A DNA stretch of 64,000 bases from Pseudoduganella armeniaca (GTDB lineage Bacteria > Pseudomonadota > Gammaproteobacteria > Burkholderiales > Burkholderiaceae_D). Positions within the stretch are counted from its first letter, which is position 1. The number at the start of each line of letters is the position of its first letter. Both the position numbers and the translations under genes were made by a program. Under the pieces are notes generated by a model that saw only the letters and a list, made by a program, of their open reading frames with translations, did no database searches and had not been told where the DNA came from. Of the stretch, positions 43,445 through 53,427 are shown piece by piece. The stretch lies in the NCBI RefSeq assembly GCF_003028855.1, contig NZ_CP028324.1, positions 1,116,001 through 1,180,000 of the forward strand, read 5' to 3'.

Positions 43445-44296
43445 ATGAAACTGGTTCGTTACGGCCGCGTGGGCAAGGAGAAGCCTGGCCTGATCGATGA
43501 AGAAGGCAAGCTGCGTGACCTGTCCGGCGTGATCGGCGACATCGGCGGCGCGAACCTGTCGGACAAGGCGCTGCGCAAGCTGGCCAAGATCGCGCCGGAG
43601 TCGCTGCCGCTGGTGCGCGGCAACCCGCGCTTCGGCGTGCCGGTCGCCGGCGTCGGCAAGTTCATCGGCATCGGCCTGAATTACGCCGACCATGCGGCAG
43701 AGGCGGGCCTGCCGGTTCCGAAGGAGCCGATCGTCTTCATGAAGGCGATCACCAGCCTGTCCGGCCCGGACGACGACGTGATGCTGCCGAAGGGCTCGAA
43801 GAAGACCGACTGGGAAGTGGAGCTGGGCGTCGTCATCGGCACGCGCGCGCGCCACGTCAGCGAGGCGGAAGCGGAGCAGTACATCGCCGGCTACTGCGTC
43901 GTCAACGACGTGTCGGAACGCGAGTACCAGCTGGAGCGCGGTTCGCAATGGGACAAGGGCAAGGGCTGCGACACGTTCGGCCCGGTCGGCCCCTGGCTCG
44001 TCACGCGCGACGAGGTGTGGGACGTCAACGACCTGGACCTGTACCTGGAGCTGAACGGCAAGCGCATGCAGACCGGCAGCACCGCGACGATGATCTTCAA
44101 GGTGCCGCAGCTGGTCAGCTACCTGTCGCAGTTCATGACGCTGGAGCCGGGCGACATCATCGCCACCGGCACGCCACCGGGCGTGGGCATGGCCCGCACG
44201 CCGAAGCGCTTCCTGAAGAAGGGCGACTTCCTGCGCCTGGGCATCGCCGGCCTGGGCGAGCAGCAGCAGGAAGTGATCGGGTTCCAGCAATACTAA
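43445..44296 (+). CDS. Fumarylacetoacetate hydrolase family protein
   Basis: The 283-residue protein has the FAH fold: GIGLNYADHAAEAG, PIVFMKAITSL, DWEVELGVVIG with metal-binding acids, GYCVVNDVSEREYQ, and DIIATGTPPGVG. The family includes fumarylpyruvate hydrolase, ureidoglycolate lyase and oxaloacetate tautomerase-like enzymes; this short form with an N-terminal KLVRYG domain resembles fumarylpyruvate hydrolases. The exact substrate cannot be read. AGGAGAAAGA precedes the ATG. It starts 26 bp after the MFS gene. Confidence 0.88.
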   Translation: MKLVRYGRVGKEKPGLIDEEGKLRDLSGVIGDIGGANLSDKALRKLAKIAPESLPLVRGNPRFGVPVAGVGKFIGIGLNYADHAAEAGLPVPKEPIVFMKAITSLSGPDDDVMLPKGSKKTDWEVELGVVIGTRARHVSEAEAEQYIAGYCVVNDVSEREYQLERGSQWDKGKGCDTFGPVGPWLVTRDEVWDVNDLDLYLELNGKRMQTGSTATMIFKVPQLVSYLSQFMTLEPGDIIATGTPPGVGMARTPKRFLKKGDFLRLGIAGLGEQQQEVIGFQQY

Positions 44297-44307
44297 AGGC
44301 AACCACC

Positions 44308-44361
44308 GGGGTCAGGCACCGATCTTCGAGTCTTCGACTCGACGATCGGTGCCTGGACCCC
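44308..44361. repeat. GGGGTCAGGCACC-type palindrome
   Basis: GGGGTCAGGCACCGATC and its near complement GATCGGTGCCTGGACCCC enclose an inner stem CGAGTC/GACTCG. The right arm has one extra G. GGGT follows two bases later. It is 11 bp after the FAH-family gene and 11 bp from the aminotransferase stop, between convergent genes. Confidence 0.9.
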
Positions 44362-44372
44362 ATGGGTCTTCA

Positions 44373-45710
44373 TCACACGGGCCGGATCGCCTCCAGCGCC
44401 CGCGCCAACGCATCCGACAAGCGCGCCACGATCTGCCCCAGGTCCGCATCGGTGGCGATGAAGGGCGGCGCCAGCAGGATATGATCGCCACGGCGGCCGT
44501 CCACCGTGCCTCCCATCGGATACACCATCAGGCCGCACTCCATCGCCTTCGCCTTCACGGCCGCATGCAGCTTCAGGTCCGGGTCGAACGGCCGCTTGGT
44601 GTCACGGTCCTGCACCAGCTCCAGCCCCACGAACAGGCCGCGGCCGCGGATGTCGCCCACGTGCGGGTGCATGCCGAAGGCGTCGCGCAGCATGCGCCGC
44701 AGCGTCACGCCGCGTTCGATCACGGCCGCCAGCAAGGCGTCGCGCTGGATGACCTTCTGCACGGCCAGCGCGGCGGCGGCGGCCACCGGGTGGGCGTTGT
44801 ACGTGTGCCCGTGCTGGAACACGCCGCTGCCGCTGCGTAAGCGCTCGACGATGTGGGAGCGCGCCAGCACGGCGCCTACCGGCTGGTAACCGGCCGCCAG
44901 GCCCTTGCCCAGCGCGACGATGTCCGGCACCACGCCTTCCTGTTCGATCGCATACAAGGTGCCGGTACGGCCCATGCCGCACATGACTTCATCGGCGATG
45001 AACAGGATGCCGTACTTGTCGCACAGCGCGCGCACGCCCTGGAAGTAGCCGGGCGTGGCAGTCACCGCACCCAGGGTGGCGCCCACCACCGGCTCGGCGC
45101 AGAAACCGATCACGTTCTGCGGGCCGACGTCGAGGATCTTGTGTTCCAGCTCCACCAGCAGGCCGGCCGTGTAGTCCTGCAGGTCCTGGCTGGCCGGCCG
45201 CTCGCGGTACTCGTAGCAGGGCGAGACGCGCGCCACGTCCATCAGCAGCGGCTCGAACGGCTTGCGGCGCCATTCGTTGCCGCCCAGCGCCAGCGCGCCC
45301 AGCGTGTTGCCGTGGTAGCTCTGGCGCCGCGCGATGAACATGCGCCGTTGGGGTTCGCCGTGTTCGACGAAGTACTGGCGCGCCAGTTTCAGTGCCGTCT
45401 CGATGGCCTCCGAGCCGCCGGAGACGAGGTAGACGTGATTCAGGTCGCCCGGCGCGCCGTCGGCCAGGCGCGCCGCCAGTTCCTCGGCCGCGTCGGTGGT
45501 GAAAAAGGCCGAGTGGGCATAGGCCGTCGTTTTCAGCTGCGAGCCGATGGCGGCCAGCACGTCGGGATGGCTGTGGCCCAGCGACGACACGGCCGCGCCG
45601 CCGCTGGCATCGAGATAGGTATTGCCGTCGCCGTCGCGGACATACATGCCGAATGCACAGACGGCAGTGGGCGGCGCGACACGCAGGTTGCGGTGGATGA
45701 GTTGCGTCAT
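44373..45710 (-). CDS. Class III (omega) aminotransferase
   Basis: The 445-residue PLP enzyme shows class III features: GDGNTYLDASGGAAVSSLGHSHP, GGSEAIETALKLARQY, SYHGNTLGALALGG, FIADEVMCGMGRTG with the PLP-ring Asp, and ALGKGLAAGYQPVGAVL with the Schiff-base Lys. Members transfer amino groups from beta- or omega-amino acids and polyamines to pyruvate or similar acceptors. The donor here is unknown. ATG at 45710 follows GAGGAAACC. It is divergent from a carboxymuconolactone decarboxylase-like gene. Confidence 0.92.
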   Translation of the reverse strand: MTQLIHRNLRVAPPTAVCAFGMYVRDGDGNTYLDASGGAAVSSLGHSHPDVLAAIGSQLKTTAYAHSAFFTTDAAEELAARLADGAPGDLNHVYLVSGGSEAIETALKLARQYFVEHGEPQRRMFIARRQSYHGNTLGALALGGNEWRRKPFEPLLMDVARVSPCYEYRERPASQDLQDYTAGLLVELEHKILDVGPQNVIGFCAEPVVGATLGAVTATPGYFQGVRALCDKYGILFIADEVMCGMGRTGTLYAIEQEGVVPDIVALGKGLAAGYQPVGAVLARSHIVERLRSGSGVFQHGHTYNAHPVAAAAALAVQKVIQRDALLAAVIERGVTLRRMLRDAFGMHPHVGDIRGRGLFVGLELVQDRDTKRPFDPDLKLHAAVKAKAMECGLMVYPMGGTVDGRRGDHILLAPPFIATDADLGQIVARLSDALARALEAIRPV

Positions 45711-45821
45711 GGTTTCCTCGCGGCAGGGTGGTGGGTAACGGTGGTCGGTCAATGCCGACATTAGCCCGCACCTTGCGCCCGCTCTTTGATTTTTCCCTTG
45801 CTGTGTGCGAATATTTCCCAC

Positions 45822-46376
45822 ATGACAGAACGCCTCGGCCCCATTCCCTTCGACGCCATGACGCCCGCGCAACGGGCCGTCGCGCAAGCCGTCATCGACG
45901 GCCCGCGCGGCGCGCTGTACGGCCCCTTCGTGCCGCTGCTGCGCAGCCCGGAGCTGATGGCCGCCGCCCAGCAGATGGGCGAATACCTGCGTTACCGCAG
46001 CGCACTCGGCACGCGCTTGTCCGAGCTGGCGATCCTCGTCACGGCGCGGCACTGGAACCAGCAGGTCGAGTGGGCGATCCACGCACCCATCGCCGCGCAA
46101 TCTGGCATCGCGCAGGACGTCATCGACGCGATCGCCCAGCGCCGCGCGCCGGCGGGGCTGGCGGCGGACGAGCAGGCGGTGCTTGACTTCTGCAACGAGC
46201 TGCAGCGCGACAGGCGCGTGACGGATGCGACGTACGCGAAGGCGCTGGCCCAGTTCGGTGAACACGGCGTGACGGACCTGATGGGATTGAACGGCTACTA
46301 CACGTTCCTGGCGATGGTGATGAACGCGGCGCAATCGGCCGTGCCATCTTCTACAGCGGCGCCGCTGCCTGACTGA
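45822..46376 (+). CDS. Carboxymuconolactone decarboxylase-like protein
   Basis: This 184-residue protein matches the CMD fold (LSELAILVTARHWNQQVEWAIH; DEQAVLDFCNELQ; GEHGVTDLMGLNGYYTFLAMVMN). Unlike AhpD, it has no CxxC, so redox chemistry is unlikely. It may act on an aromatic-degradation intermediate or another lactone. It is divergent from the aminotransferase with 111 bp between starts. ATG at 45822 is preferred to an upstream ATG that adds only a non-conserved hydrophobic tail. Confidence 0.83.
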   Translation: MTERLGPIPFDAMTPAQRAVAQAVIDGPRGALYGPFVPLLRSPELMAAAQQMGEYLRYRSALGTRLSELAILVTARHWNQQVEWAIHAPIAAQSGIAQDVIDAIAQRRAPAGLAADEQAVLDFCNELQRDRRVTDATYAKALAQFGEHGVTDLMGLNGYYTFLAMVMNAAQSAVPSSTAAPLPD

Positions 46377-46467
46377 AGCAGCCAGCAGGTTCGCCCTGGC
46401 GGCGAACGGGGTACGGCGGACTTCAGGGTCGGCGTACCGGACGATGGCGCAACGTCGGCGCCTTGGT

Positions 46468-46710
46468 TCAGGCTTCGACGGACTGCCGGGCTCTTGTTTC
46501 GATTTTGCTCAGTGTCGGCATCACGAGCCGGTGCAGGTCCTTGCCGGTATTGGTGGCGCTGAGCACCACGCGGCCGTTGGCGGCTTCCGCGACAGCCCAG
46601 TTCAGCAAGGTCAAAGCGTCGCGCAAGACGTCTGCTGCCTTGACGGGACCGCCGATGGTGTCCTGAATGTTGCGCAAGAAATCGTCATCTACATTCAGTC
46701 GAACTTCCAT
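46468..46710 (-). CDS. Small protein, possible ribbon-helix-helix regulator
   Basis: The 80-residue protein begins MEVRLNVDDDFLRNI, a beta-strand then helix as in ribbon-helix-helix proteins, and continues VLRDALTLLNWAVAEAANGRVVL with a Lys/Arg-rich tail. GGGAGTACTT precedes the ATG at 46710; a longer upstream frame is not convincing. No toxin partner adjoins it. A DNA-binding or antitoxin-like role is inference from fold style. I do not recognise a named family. Confidence 0.6.
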   Translation of the reverse strand: MEVRLNVDDDFLRNIQDTIGGPVKAADVLRDALTLLNWAVAEAANGRVVLSATNTGKDLHRLVMPTLSKIETRARQSVEA

Positions 46711-46879
46711 AAGTACTCCCTCGAAACTTTGGAATGATCCAACCAATATAGCACGCCAACGTGCCCGATTCCGGCACGTACGGCGCAATCTCTGTGTTGT
46801 GACAACAAGCGTACGGGCCGCCGTGGCGGCCACGAGACGGGCTGGTGCAGGGCTCAGCCCAGCATCTCAGCCCAGCACC

Positions 46880-47548
46880 TCAGCTTAGTACCCTACGCAG
46901 CCACGCCCCCATGTGCACGATCTCCTCCTGGCACACGGAATGCTGCATCGGGTACTCGTGCCATTCGACCTGGTAGCCCAGCGACAGCAGCAGGTCGCGC
47001 GACGCGATGGCGCGCTGTACGGGGATGATCGGGTCCATGCGGCCGTGCACCATGAAGATCGGCACCTGCTTGGACGCCTCGCTGCGCTCGGCGGCGATCT
47101 TGTCGGCCAGCGGCACGTAGCCGGAGAGGCACATCAGCCCGGCCAGCTTTTCCGGATGACGCAGGCCCGTCTGCAAGGTCATCGCACAGCCTTGCGAGAA
47201 GCCAGCCAGCACGATGCGGTGGGCCGGGATGCCGCGCGCCTTCTCGCGCGCGATCAGCGCTTCGACCAGTTGTTGCGACGCGCGCAGGCCCTTCTCGTCC
47301 TCTTGCCGGCCCAGGTCCGTGTGCACGATGTCGTACCAGGCGCGCATCACGTAGCCGCCGTTGATCGACACGGGCATCGTGTTGGCATGCGGGAAGATGA
47401 AGCGGATGCCCGGCAGGCCCTTCAGGTCCAGTTCCTGCACGATGGGCACGAAGTCGTTGCCGTCGGCGCCCAGGCCGTGCAGCACGATGACGGCGAATTC
47501 GGGATGGTCCGAGGTGCTGACCTCGATGTTCTGCAACACGTCGCTCAT
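46880..47548 (-). CDS. Carboxylesterase (acyl-protein thioesterase/phospholipase family)
   Basis: The 222-residue serine hydrolase has VIVLHGLGADGNDF at the oxyanion strand, the nucleophile elbow LAGFSQGCAM, MVHGRMDPIIP with the catalytic Asp, and QHSVCQEE with the catalytic His. This is the classic small esterase group that includes Pseudomonas carboxylesterase II and acyl-protein thioesterases. It is cytosolic. Its start lies seven bases after the mogA stop, so it ends the darP-mogA-esterase unit. Confidence 0.92.
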   Translation of the reverse strand: MSDVLQNIEVSTSDHPEFAVIVLHGLGADGNDFVPIVQELDLKGLPGIRFIFPHANTMPVSINGGYVMRAWYDIVHTDLGRQEDEKGLRASQQLVEALIAREKARGIPAHRIVLAGFSQGCAMTLQTGLRHPEKLAGLMCLSGYVPLADKIAAERSEASKQVPIFMVHGRMDPIIPVQRAIASRDLLLSLGYQVEWHEYPMQHSVCQEEIVHMGAWLRRVLS

Positions 47549-47555
47549 GGGTTCC

Positions 47556-48174
<619 letters not shown>

Positions 48175-48185
<11 letters not shown>

Positions 48186-48783
48186 CGCCTTCCTCGTCGT
48201 CCTCGTCATCCTCGGCCGCGGCGGCCTTGGCGGCGCCGCGCGCCTTGGCGTCGAGTTCCTTGAGGATCTGGAAGATCTCGCGGTAGGCCTTGGGCGGCTT
48301 GTTCTCGGCCTGCTCCTTGCGAGCGTTGCGGATCAGCGTACGCAGGTGCTGCGCGTCCAGTTCCGGGTGCTCGGCCAGCAGCACGGTCAGCGCCTGGTCG
48401 TCCGCCAGCAGCTTCTCGCGGCGGCGCTCCAGCGCGTGCAGCGCGGCCGTATCAGCCTTCGAGGCGCCTTTCCAGCCCTCGATGGTGCGCTGGATGATCG
48501 CCACTTCCTCTTCCGTCAAGGTGCGCATCTTCTTGCCGACGAACTGCAGCTGGCGGCGGCGGCCTTCATGGTTCTTGATGTTCTGGCACTCCAGAATCGC
48601 ATCCCGGACGTCTTCCGGCATCGGCACGCGCTTGACGCGGTCGCGCGGCTGGTCGACCAGCTCGTGACCGAGGTCCTGTAAGGCGTCGGACTGACGCTTC
48701 ATTTCGGTTTTGGACGGGCGTTCGTATTTCTCTTCGAACTCGGAGGACTGGAAGCCGACGGAGCCCCGGTTTGGATTTGGCAT
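48175..48783 (-). CDS. darP: DarP/YjgA ribosome-associated protein (DUF615)
   Basis: The 202-residue protein has the DUF615 pattern: PSKTEMKRQSDALQDLGHEL, LPEDVRDAIL-like sequence, NIKNHEGRRRQLQFVGKKMR, and a C-terminal RTLIRNARKEQAENKPPKAYREIF. YjgA (DarP) binds the 50S subunit late in ribosome assembly. The C-terminal 20 residues are strongly acidic (AEDDEDDEEGDDA). It is divergent from pmbA, a pairing common in proteobacteria, with 93 bp between. Confidence 0.94.
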
Positions 48784-48876
48784 GATAAGGAAAAGCGCGC
48801 CACGAAAGCGCGCCTGTAAAAACGGTAAACGGCTGCTATGATAACCTTTTTAATGCCTAGCCCACCAAAACACCCT

Positions 48877-50229
48877 ATGAGCGAATCCCACTTCACCCAC
48901 AGCCAGGACCAGTTGAAACAGCTTGCGCAGGACGTTCTGGCCTACGCACGCGAGAAGGGCGGCACCGATGCCGCCGTCGAGATCAGCGAAGGTAGCGGCT
49001 TATCGGTGTCGGTTCGCAAGAGCAAGATCGAGACGATCGAGCAGAACAAGGACAAGGGCCTGGGCGTCACCGTCTTCGTCGGCAAGAAGCGCGGCAATGC
49101 GTCCACCTCCGATTTCTCCGCCACCTCGCTGCGCGCGACCGTGGAAGCGGCCTACAACATCGCCCGCTTCACGGCGGACGACGACTGCGCCGGCCTGGCC
49201 GAGGAAGAGCTGCTGGAAAAGAATCCGCGCGACCTGGAACTGTTCTACCCATGGACCATCACGACGGAGGAAGCGGTCGTCCTGGCCCAGCGTGCCGAGG
49301 CGGCGGCGTTCGCCGTCGACCCGCGCATCACCAACAGCGAAGGCGCCGGCGTGCACGTGCAGCAGTCGCACTTCGTGTCGGCCAACTCGCGCGGCTTCAT
49401 GGGTGGCTATCCGTACTCGCGCCACACCATTTCCGCCACGCCGATCGCCGGCAAGGGCGCCAAGATGCAGCGCGACGACTGGTACAGCTCCGTGCGCGAT
49501 CCGCACAAGCTGGCCACGCCGGAAGCCATCGGCCGTTATGCCGCCGAACGCGCGCTGGCGCGCCTGAACGCACGCCAGATGACGACGCGCACCTGCCCGG
49601 TGCTGTTCGAGGCGCCGCTGGCCGCTGGCCTGCTGGGCGCGTTCGTGCAGGCCACGTCGGGCGGCGCGCTGTACCGCAAGTCCACGTTCCTGCTCGATAC
49701 GTTGGGCAAGGCCGTGTTCCCCGACCATATCAACGTGACGGAAGACCCGCACGTGCCCGGCGCGATCGGCTCCGCGCCGTTCGACGAGGAAGGCGTGCGC
49801 ACGCAGCGCCGCGACGTCGTCAAGGATGGCGTGCTGCAGGGCTATTTCCTGTCCACCTACTCGGCCCGCAAGCTGGGCATGCAGACCACCGGCAACGCGG
49901 GCGGTTCGCACAACCTGTCGCTGACGTCGAAGCTGACGGAAGCGGGTGACGACTTCGCCGGCATGCTGAAGAAACTGGGCACGGGGCTCTTGGTCACCGA
50001 GCTGATGGGCCAGGGCACTAACTACGTCACGGGCGACTACTCGCGCGGCGCCTCCGGCTACTGGGTCGAGAACGGCATCATCCAGTACCCGGTCGAGGAG
50101 ATCACCATCGCCGGCAACATGAAGGAGATGTTCCAGCAGATCGTCGGCATCGGCAACGACGTGCTGGTGCGCGGCACCAAGCAGACCGGCTCGATCCTGA
50201 TCGAAAAGATGGTCGTTGCGGGGAACTGA
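48877..50229 (+). CDS. pmbA: Metalloprotease PmbA (TldE)
   Basis: PmbA works with TldD as a heterodimeric zinc protease that trims unfolded peptides and matures some RiPPs such as microcin B17. The 450-residue length from ATG at 48877 equals that of E. coli PmbA, so I prefer it to the ATG at 48853. Typical motifs are VSVRKSKIETIEQNKDKGLGVTVF, FLLDTLGKAVFPD, FLSTYSARKLGMQTTGNAGG and GASGYWVENGI. PmbA is the non-catalytic-zinc partner; tldD is not in the window. A TATGAT-like -10 lies at about 48837. Confidence 0.95.
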   Translation: MSESHFTHSQDQLKQLAQDVLAYAREKGGTDAAVEISEGSGLSVSVRKSKIETIEQNKDKGLGVTVFVGKKRGNASTSDFSATSLRATVEAAYNIARFTADDDCAGLAEEELLEKNPRDLELFYPWTITTEEAVVLAQRAEAAAFAVDPRITNSEGAGVHVQQSHFVSANSRGFMGGYPYSRHTISATPIAGKGAKMQRDDWYSSVRDPHKLATPEAIGRYAAERALARLNARQMTTRTCPVLFEAPLAAGLLGAFVQATSGGALYRKSTFLLDTLGKAVFPDHINVTEDPHVPGAIGSAPFDEEGVRTQRRDVVKDGVLQGYFLSTYSARKLGMQTTGNAGGSHNLSLTSKLTEAGDDFAGMLKKLGTGLLVTELMGQGTNYVTGDYSRGASGYWVENGIIQYPVEEITIAGNMKEMFQQIVGIGNDVLVRGTKQTGSILIEKMVVAGN

Positions 50230-50330
50230 CCGGCGGCATATTTTCGTTGCAACGCCGATAGCGTTTCCCTACACTGTGTCGAGTAATAACGTTTTCCGAG
50301 CGTAATAAAAAACACAGGAGACACACCCGT

Positions 50331-51422
50331 ATGGAACGCCGTTCCTTTATCACCAAGGCCGCCGCCGGTGCCGGCGCCGGCCTGATCGCCGCACCCGCAC
50401 TGGCGCAAGCGCAACCGACCATCAACTGGCGCCTGGCCTCCAGCTTCCCCAAGTCGCTCGACACCATCTTCGGCGCCTCCGACATCTTCACCAAGCGCAT
50501 CTCCCAGCTCACCGGCGGCAAGTTCAACATCCGCTCGTTCGCGGCCGGGGAAATCGTGCCGGGCCTGCAGGTGATGGACGCCGTGCAGGCGGGCACCGTC
50601 GAATGCGGCCACAGCGCGTCGTACTACTACTTCGGCAAGGACGCCACGTTCTCGTTCGACTGCGCGGTACCGTTCGGCCTGACGTCGCGCCAGCACACGG
50701 CGTGGTACGACCAGGGTGGCGGCCGTGAACTGACGCGGGCGTTCTTCAAGGACTACAACATCATCAACTTCCTGGGCGGGAACTCGGGCACGCAGATGGG
50801 CGGCTGGTTCCGCAAGGAGATCAAGTCGGTGGCGGACCTGAAGGGCACCAAGATGCGCGTGGCGGGCTTCGCCGGCCGCGTGCTGGAACGCCTGGGCGTG
50901 GTGCCGCAGCAGCTGGCCGGCGGCGACATCTATCCGGCGCTGGAAAAGGGCACCATCGACGCGGCCGAATGGGTGGGACCCTACGACGACGAGAAGCTGG
51001 GCTTCTTCAAGGTGGCGCCGTTCTACTATGCGCCGGGCTGGTGGGAAGCATCGGCCTCGTTCTCGTTCTACGTCAACCTGAAGGAATGGGAGAAGCTGCC
51101 GAAGGAATACCAGGCGGCGGTGGAAGTGGCGACCTACGAGGCGCACGTGGGCATGCAGGCCGAATACGACGTCAAGAACCCGACGGCGCTGGCGCGGCTG
51201 CTGAAGAACGGCGTCAAGCTGCGCACCTATCCGAAGGACGTGATGGACGCGTGCTACAAGACGGCCACGCAGGTGATGGAAGAGGAAGCGGCCAAGAACG
51301 CCAAGTTCAAGAAGATCTACGACCCCTGGAAGCGCTTCCGCCAGGACCAGAACCAGTGGGCCTCCGTGGCCGAGGCAACGATGCAGAACTACCTGATCAG
51401 CGCCGGCCGTACCGCGAAGTAA
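50331..51422 (+). CDS. TRAP transporter substrate-binding protein (copy 1)
   Basis: The 363-residue binding protein has a Tat-like signal (ERRSFITKAAAGAGAG...ALAQ) and the DctP/TakP fold, with WRLASSFPKSLDTIFG, SFAAGEIVPGLQVMDAVQAG, the ligand-carboxylate arginine region KMRVAGFAGR, and EKGTIDAAEWVGPYDDEKLG. TakP-like members bind 2-oxo acids. No TRAP membrane subunits (DctQ/DctM) are encoded nearby, so it must work with a distant pair. It closely resembles the protein at 56657. AGGAGACAC precedes the ATG. Confidence 0.92.
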   Translation: MERRSFITKAAAGAGAGLIAAPALAQAQPTINWRLASSFPKSLDTIFGASDIFTKRISQLTGGKFNIRSFAAGEIVPGLQVMDAVQAGTVECGHSASYYYFGKDATFSFDCAVPFGLTSRQHTAWYDQGGGRELTRAFFKDYNIINFLGGNSGTQMGGWFRKEIKSVADLKGTKMRVAGFAGRVLERLGVVPQQLAGGDIYPALEKGTIDAAEWVGPYDDEKLGFFKVAPFYYAPGWWEASASFSFYVNLKEWEKLPKEYQAAVEVATYEAHVGMQAEYDVKNPTALARLLKNGVKLRTYPKDVMDACYKTATQVMEEEAAKNAKFKKIYDPWKRFRQDQNQWASVAEATMQNYLISAGRTAK

Positions 51423-51430
51423 GCAGGACC

Positions 51431-51485
51431 GGGGACAGGCACCGATCTCAGGGCCTTGACGGCCCTGAGATCGGTGCCTGTCCCC
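51431..51485. repeat. GGGGACAGGCACC-type palindrome
   Basis: This inverted repeat has perfect 25-bp arms and a TTGAC loop. Its core TCAGGGCC-TTGAC-GGCCCTGA is identical to that of the element at 55183, while the adjoining four bases differ in a paired way. It is 8 bp after the TRAP gene and 11 bp from the stop of the convergent lipoprotein; TGGGGTTT follows. Confidence 0.95.
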
Positions 51486-51496
51486 TGGGGTTTCCT

Positions 51497-52585
51497 CTAC
51501 TTGCACCACCGGCTCCGCGGCACCCCGCAACTGATCAAGCTCCCCACATCCGGATTCGCCAGGTAGTCCAGGTGCGCCGTCAACGGATTCTCCAGCCAGC
51601 CGAAATAGGTGCGGTCGTTCGACACCAGCACGTTGTGCACGATGGCGCCCGGATAGCGCTCCGGCGGCAGCGTGTATGACAGCAGGTCGTTCGGGTCGGT
51701 AAACGCGATCAGGGTCAGCGCGGCCAGCGCGCGGCGGTCGCGCGACCCGCCCTGGCGTTTCTCCAGCAGCTTGGCCAGGCTGTCGGGCGGTGCCGCCTGC
51801 ATCGCCAGGCCGGTGGCCGGGCGCGGCACCTGCTCGGCCGTGTGCAGCAGCGGGATCTGGTTGGCGGCCATGACCAGGTAGGCCATGCGTCGCACGTCGC
51901 GCAGGGCGACCTCTCGTGCGCGGCTGCCTGATTCCTCTTCCGTCATCGCCACCAGCGTATCGAACAGGATCTTGCTGCCCAGGCTTTCCGTGATCACGAC
52001 CAGCGGCGCCTCCGGGTCGGCGTCCGCCGTCGCTTCCAGGATCGCCTCGCGCATGCGCGTTTGCATCTCCTGCCGGCCGACGCCCTGGTAGATCAGCGCG
52101 TCCGGCAGGCAGTCGTCGACCAGCTTGTCCTTCAGCCGTGCATTCAGGCGCGCGCGCTGGTGCGGGAATGGCGGCGCTTCCTTGCAGATCGGCGATTTGT
52201 CGCTCTGGTCGTAGCACAGCTGCTGCTTGATGGGCGTCGTCAACGGCGACCAGATCAGCGACTTGACGCGCACCGCACCCTGCGGCGTGTCGATGCGGGC
52301 GGGAACGATCACGATGCCGCTGCCGCCCGAGCGGGTGCGCGTCGAGCTGACGTTGGCGCGCAGCTGCGCGGCCAGGGTCGCGACCGTGTCGTCGGCCCAG
52401 CTGGTGTCGTGCGTGCACATGCCGTGCACCAGCAGCACGTCGGCCGGTTTCGGGTTGGCGTCGACGACGAAGTCGATCAGGCCGGGGAATCGCGTGTCCG
52501 CTTCCAGGAACTGGGGCGGGCGGTACGGGGTCGTGCATCCGGCCAGCAGGGCCAGGATGGCAAGGGCGGACAAAACGCTGCGCAT
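51497..52585 (-). CDS. Lipoprotein with alpha/beta-hydrolase-like fold
   Basis: The 362-residue protein has a lipobox ALLAGC and then ADVLLVHGMCTHDTSWADDTVATLA, the HG-oxyanion pattern of alpha/beta hydrolases. LVVITESLGSKILFDTLVAM provides a G-x-S-x-G-like elbow (ESLGS) with the first Gly replaced by Glu. It may be an esterase or a non-catalytic relative. Its substrate is unknown. ATG at 52585 starts the signal peptide directly; an ATG four codons earlier is less likely. Confidence 0.75.
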   Translation of the reverse strand: MRSVLSALAILALLAGCTTPYRPPQFLEADTRFPGLIDFVVDANPKPADVLLVHGMCTHDTSWADDTVATLAAQLRANVSSTRTRSGGSGIVIVPARIDTPQGAVRVKSLIWSPLTTPIKQQLCYDQSDKSPICKEAPPFPHQRARLNARLKDKLVDDCLPDALIYQGVGRQEMQTRMREAILEATADADPEAPLVVITESLGSKILFDTLVAMTEEESGSRAREVALRDVRRMAYLVMAANQIPLLHTAEQVPRPATGLAMQAAPPDSLAKLLEKRQGGSRDRRALAALTLIAFTDPNDLLSYTLPPERYPGAIVHNVLVSNDRTYFGWLENPLTAHLDYLANPDVGSLISCGVPRSRWCK

Positions 52586-52650
52586 GATCGCCTCCACGGT
52601 GTGTCGATAGGGCGATCATAAGCCCGGCCGGCCCGGCCGGGGGGCATGCG

Positions 52651-53427
52651 CTATTCGATGTACATCACCTTCGCCTGCGAATCGGTGGCACGGACGAAGT
52701 TGACGATCGAGACAGTCGTGACGGTATCGATCTGCCCCGCCATGCGGCGGTCGAACGGATGGTCGTCGAACGCCACGTTGGCGCGGAACATGCGCCCGCC
52801 CAGGCGCGTGAGCGAGCGTACCCGGATCGTCACGGGAGCATAGCCGGCCTGCTTCAGCCAGTTCTGCGCCTCGGCGCGGGTCTCCACCTGGCCCTTCGGC
52901 GCGGCGGCCGCCGCATACGTCTCCAGTACCCACTGGTTGGAGTTCTGGTAGCGCGTGGAGAACACGTACGACAGCATGTTGTATTTCGGCTCGTGCAGCC
53001 GGCGCGCCGTGCGACTGGCGATCAGCTGCGCCAGGCGTTCCTGCGTCGCGGCATCCGGGATGACGATCTCCGCCTCATAGCGGTACAGGTCGGACAGGAA
53101 GAAGTTGCCCAGCCCCTCGTTGTACAGGTTGGAGCCGGCCGTGCCGCACTCGTTCAGCTCATGCACGACGGTCCAGCGGCCTTCCGGGTGGTCACGCACG
53201 ACAATGCCCATGTGCGAGTACTTCAAGCCGTACTTGGACAGGTCCTGCCCCACGCGCGACAGCAGCGCGACCTGGGCGCCGCTGGCGTCCAGCGTGTCGA
53301 AGGTCTTCTTCGCCAGGTCCATCGATTTCACCGTGTCCGGCACCGTGAGCGGCTTTTCCTCGCAGTGGCGGCCGGCCCAGGCGGGAGCGGCCAGCGTGAG
53401 GCAGGCAACCAGCAACCAGCGCTTCAT
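52651..53427 (-). CDS. DUF2145 family secreted protein
   Basis: The 258-residue protein has a signal peptide (WLLVACLTLAAPAWA) and the DUF2145 pattern: ALLSRVGQDLSKYGLKYSHMGIV, WTVVHELNECGTAGSNLYNEGLGNFFL, and HEPKYNMLSYVFSTRYQNSNQWVLE. The conserved His and Cys recall NlpC/P60-like cysteine hydrolases (SHMGIV resembles their His region), which is only a suggestion. Its ATG directly abuts the stop of the gene upstream, so it belongs to a three-gene unit with the two small secreted paralogues. Confidence 0.84.
   Translation of the reverse strand: MKRWLLVACLTLAAPAWAGRHCEEKPLTVPDTVKSMDLAKKTFDTLDASGAQVALLSRVGQDLSKYGLKYSHMGIVVRDHPEGRWTVVHELNECGTAGSNLYNEGLGNFFLSDLYRYEAEIVIPDAATQERLAQLIASRTARRLHEPKYNMLSYVFSTRYQNSNQWVLETYAAAAAPKGQVETRAEAQNWLKQAGYAPVTIRVRSLTRLGGRMFRANVAFDDHPFDRRMAGQIDTVTTVSIVNFVRATDSQAKVMYIE

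Noticed and set aside
45822..46376. A second AhpD redox enzyme
   Set aside because: The protein has the CMD fold but no CxxC motif, unlike the AhpD-like protein at 26422.
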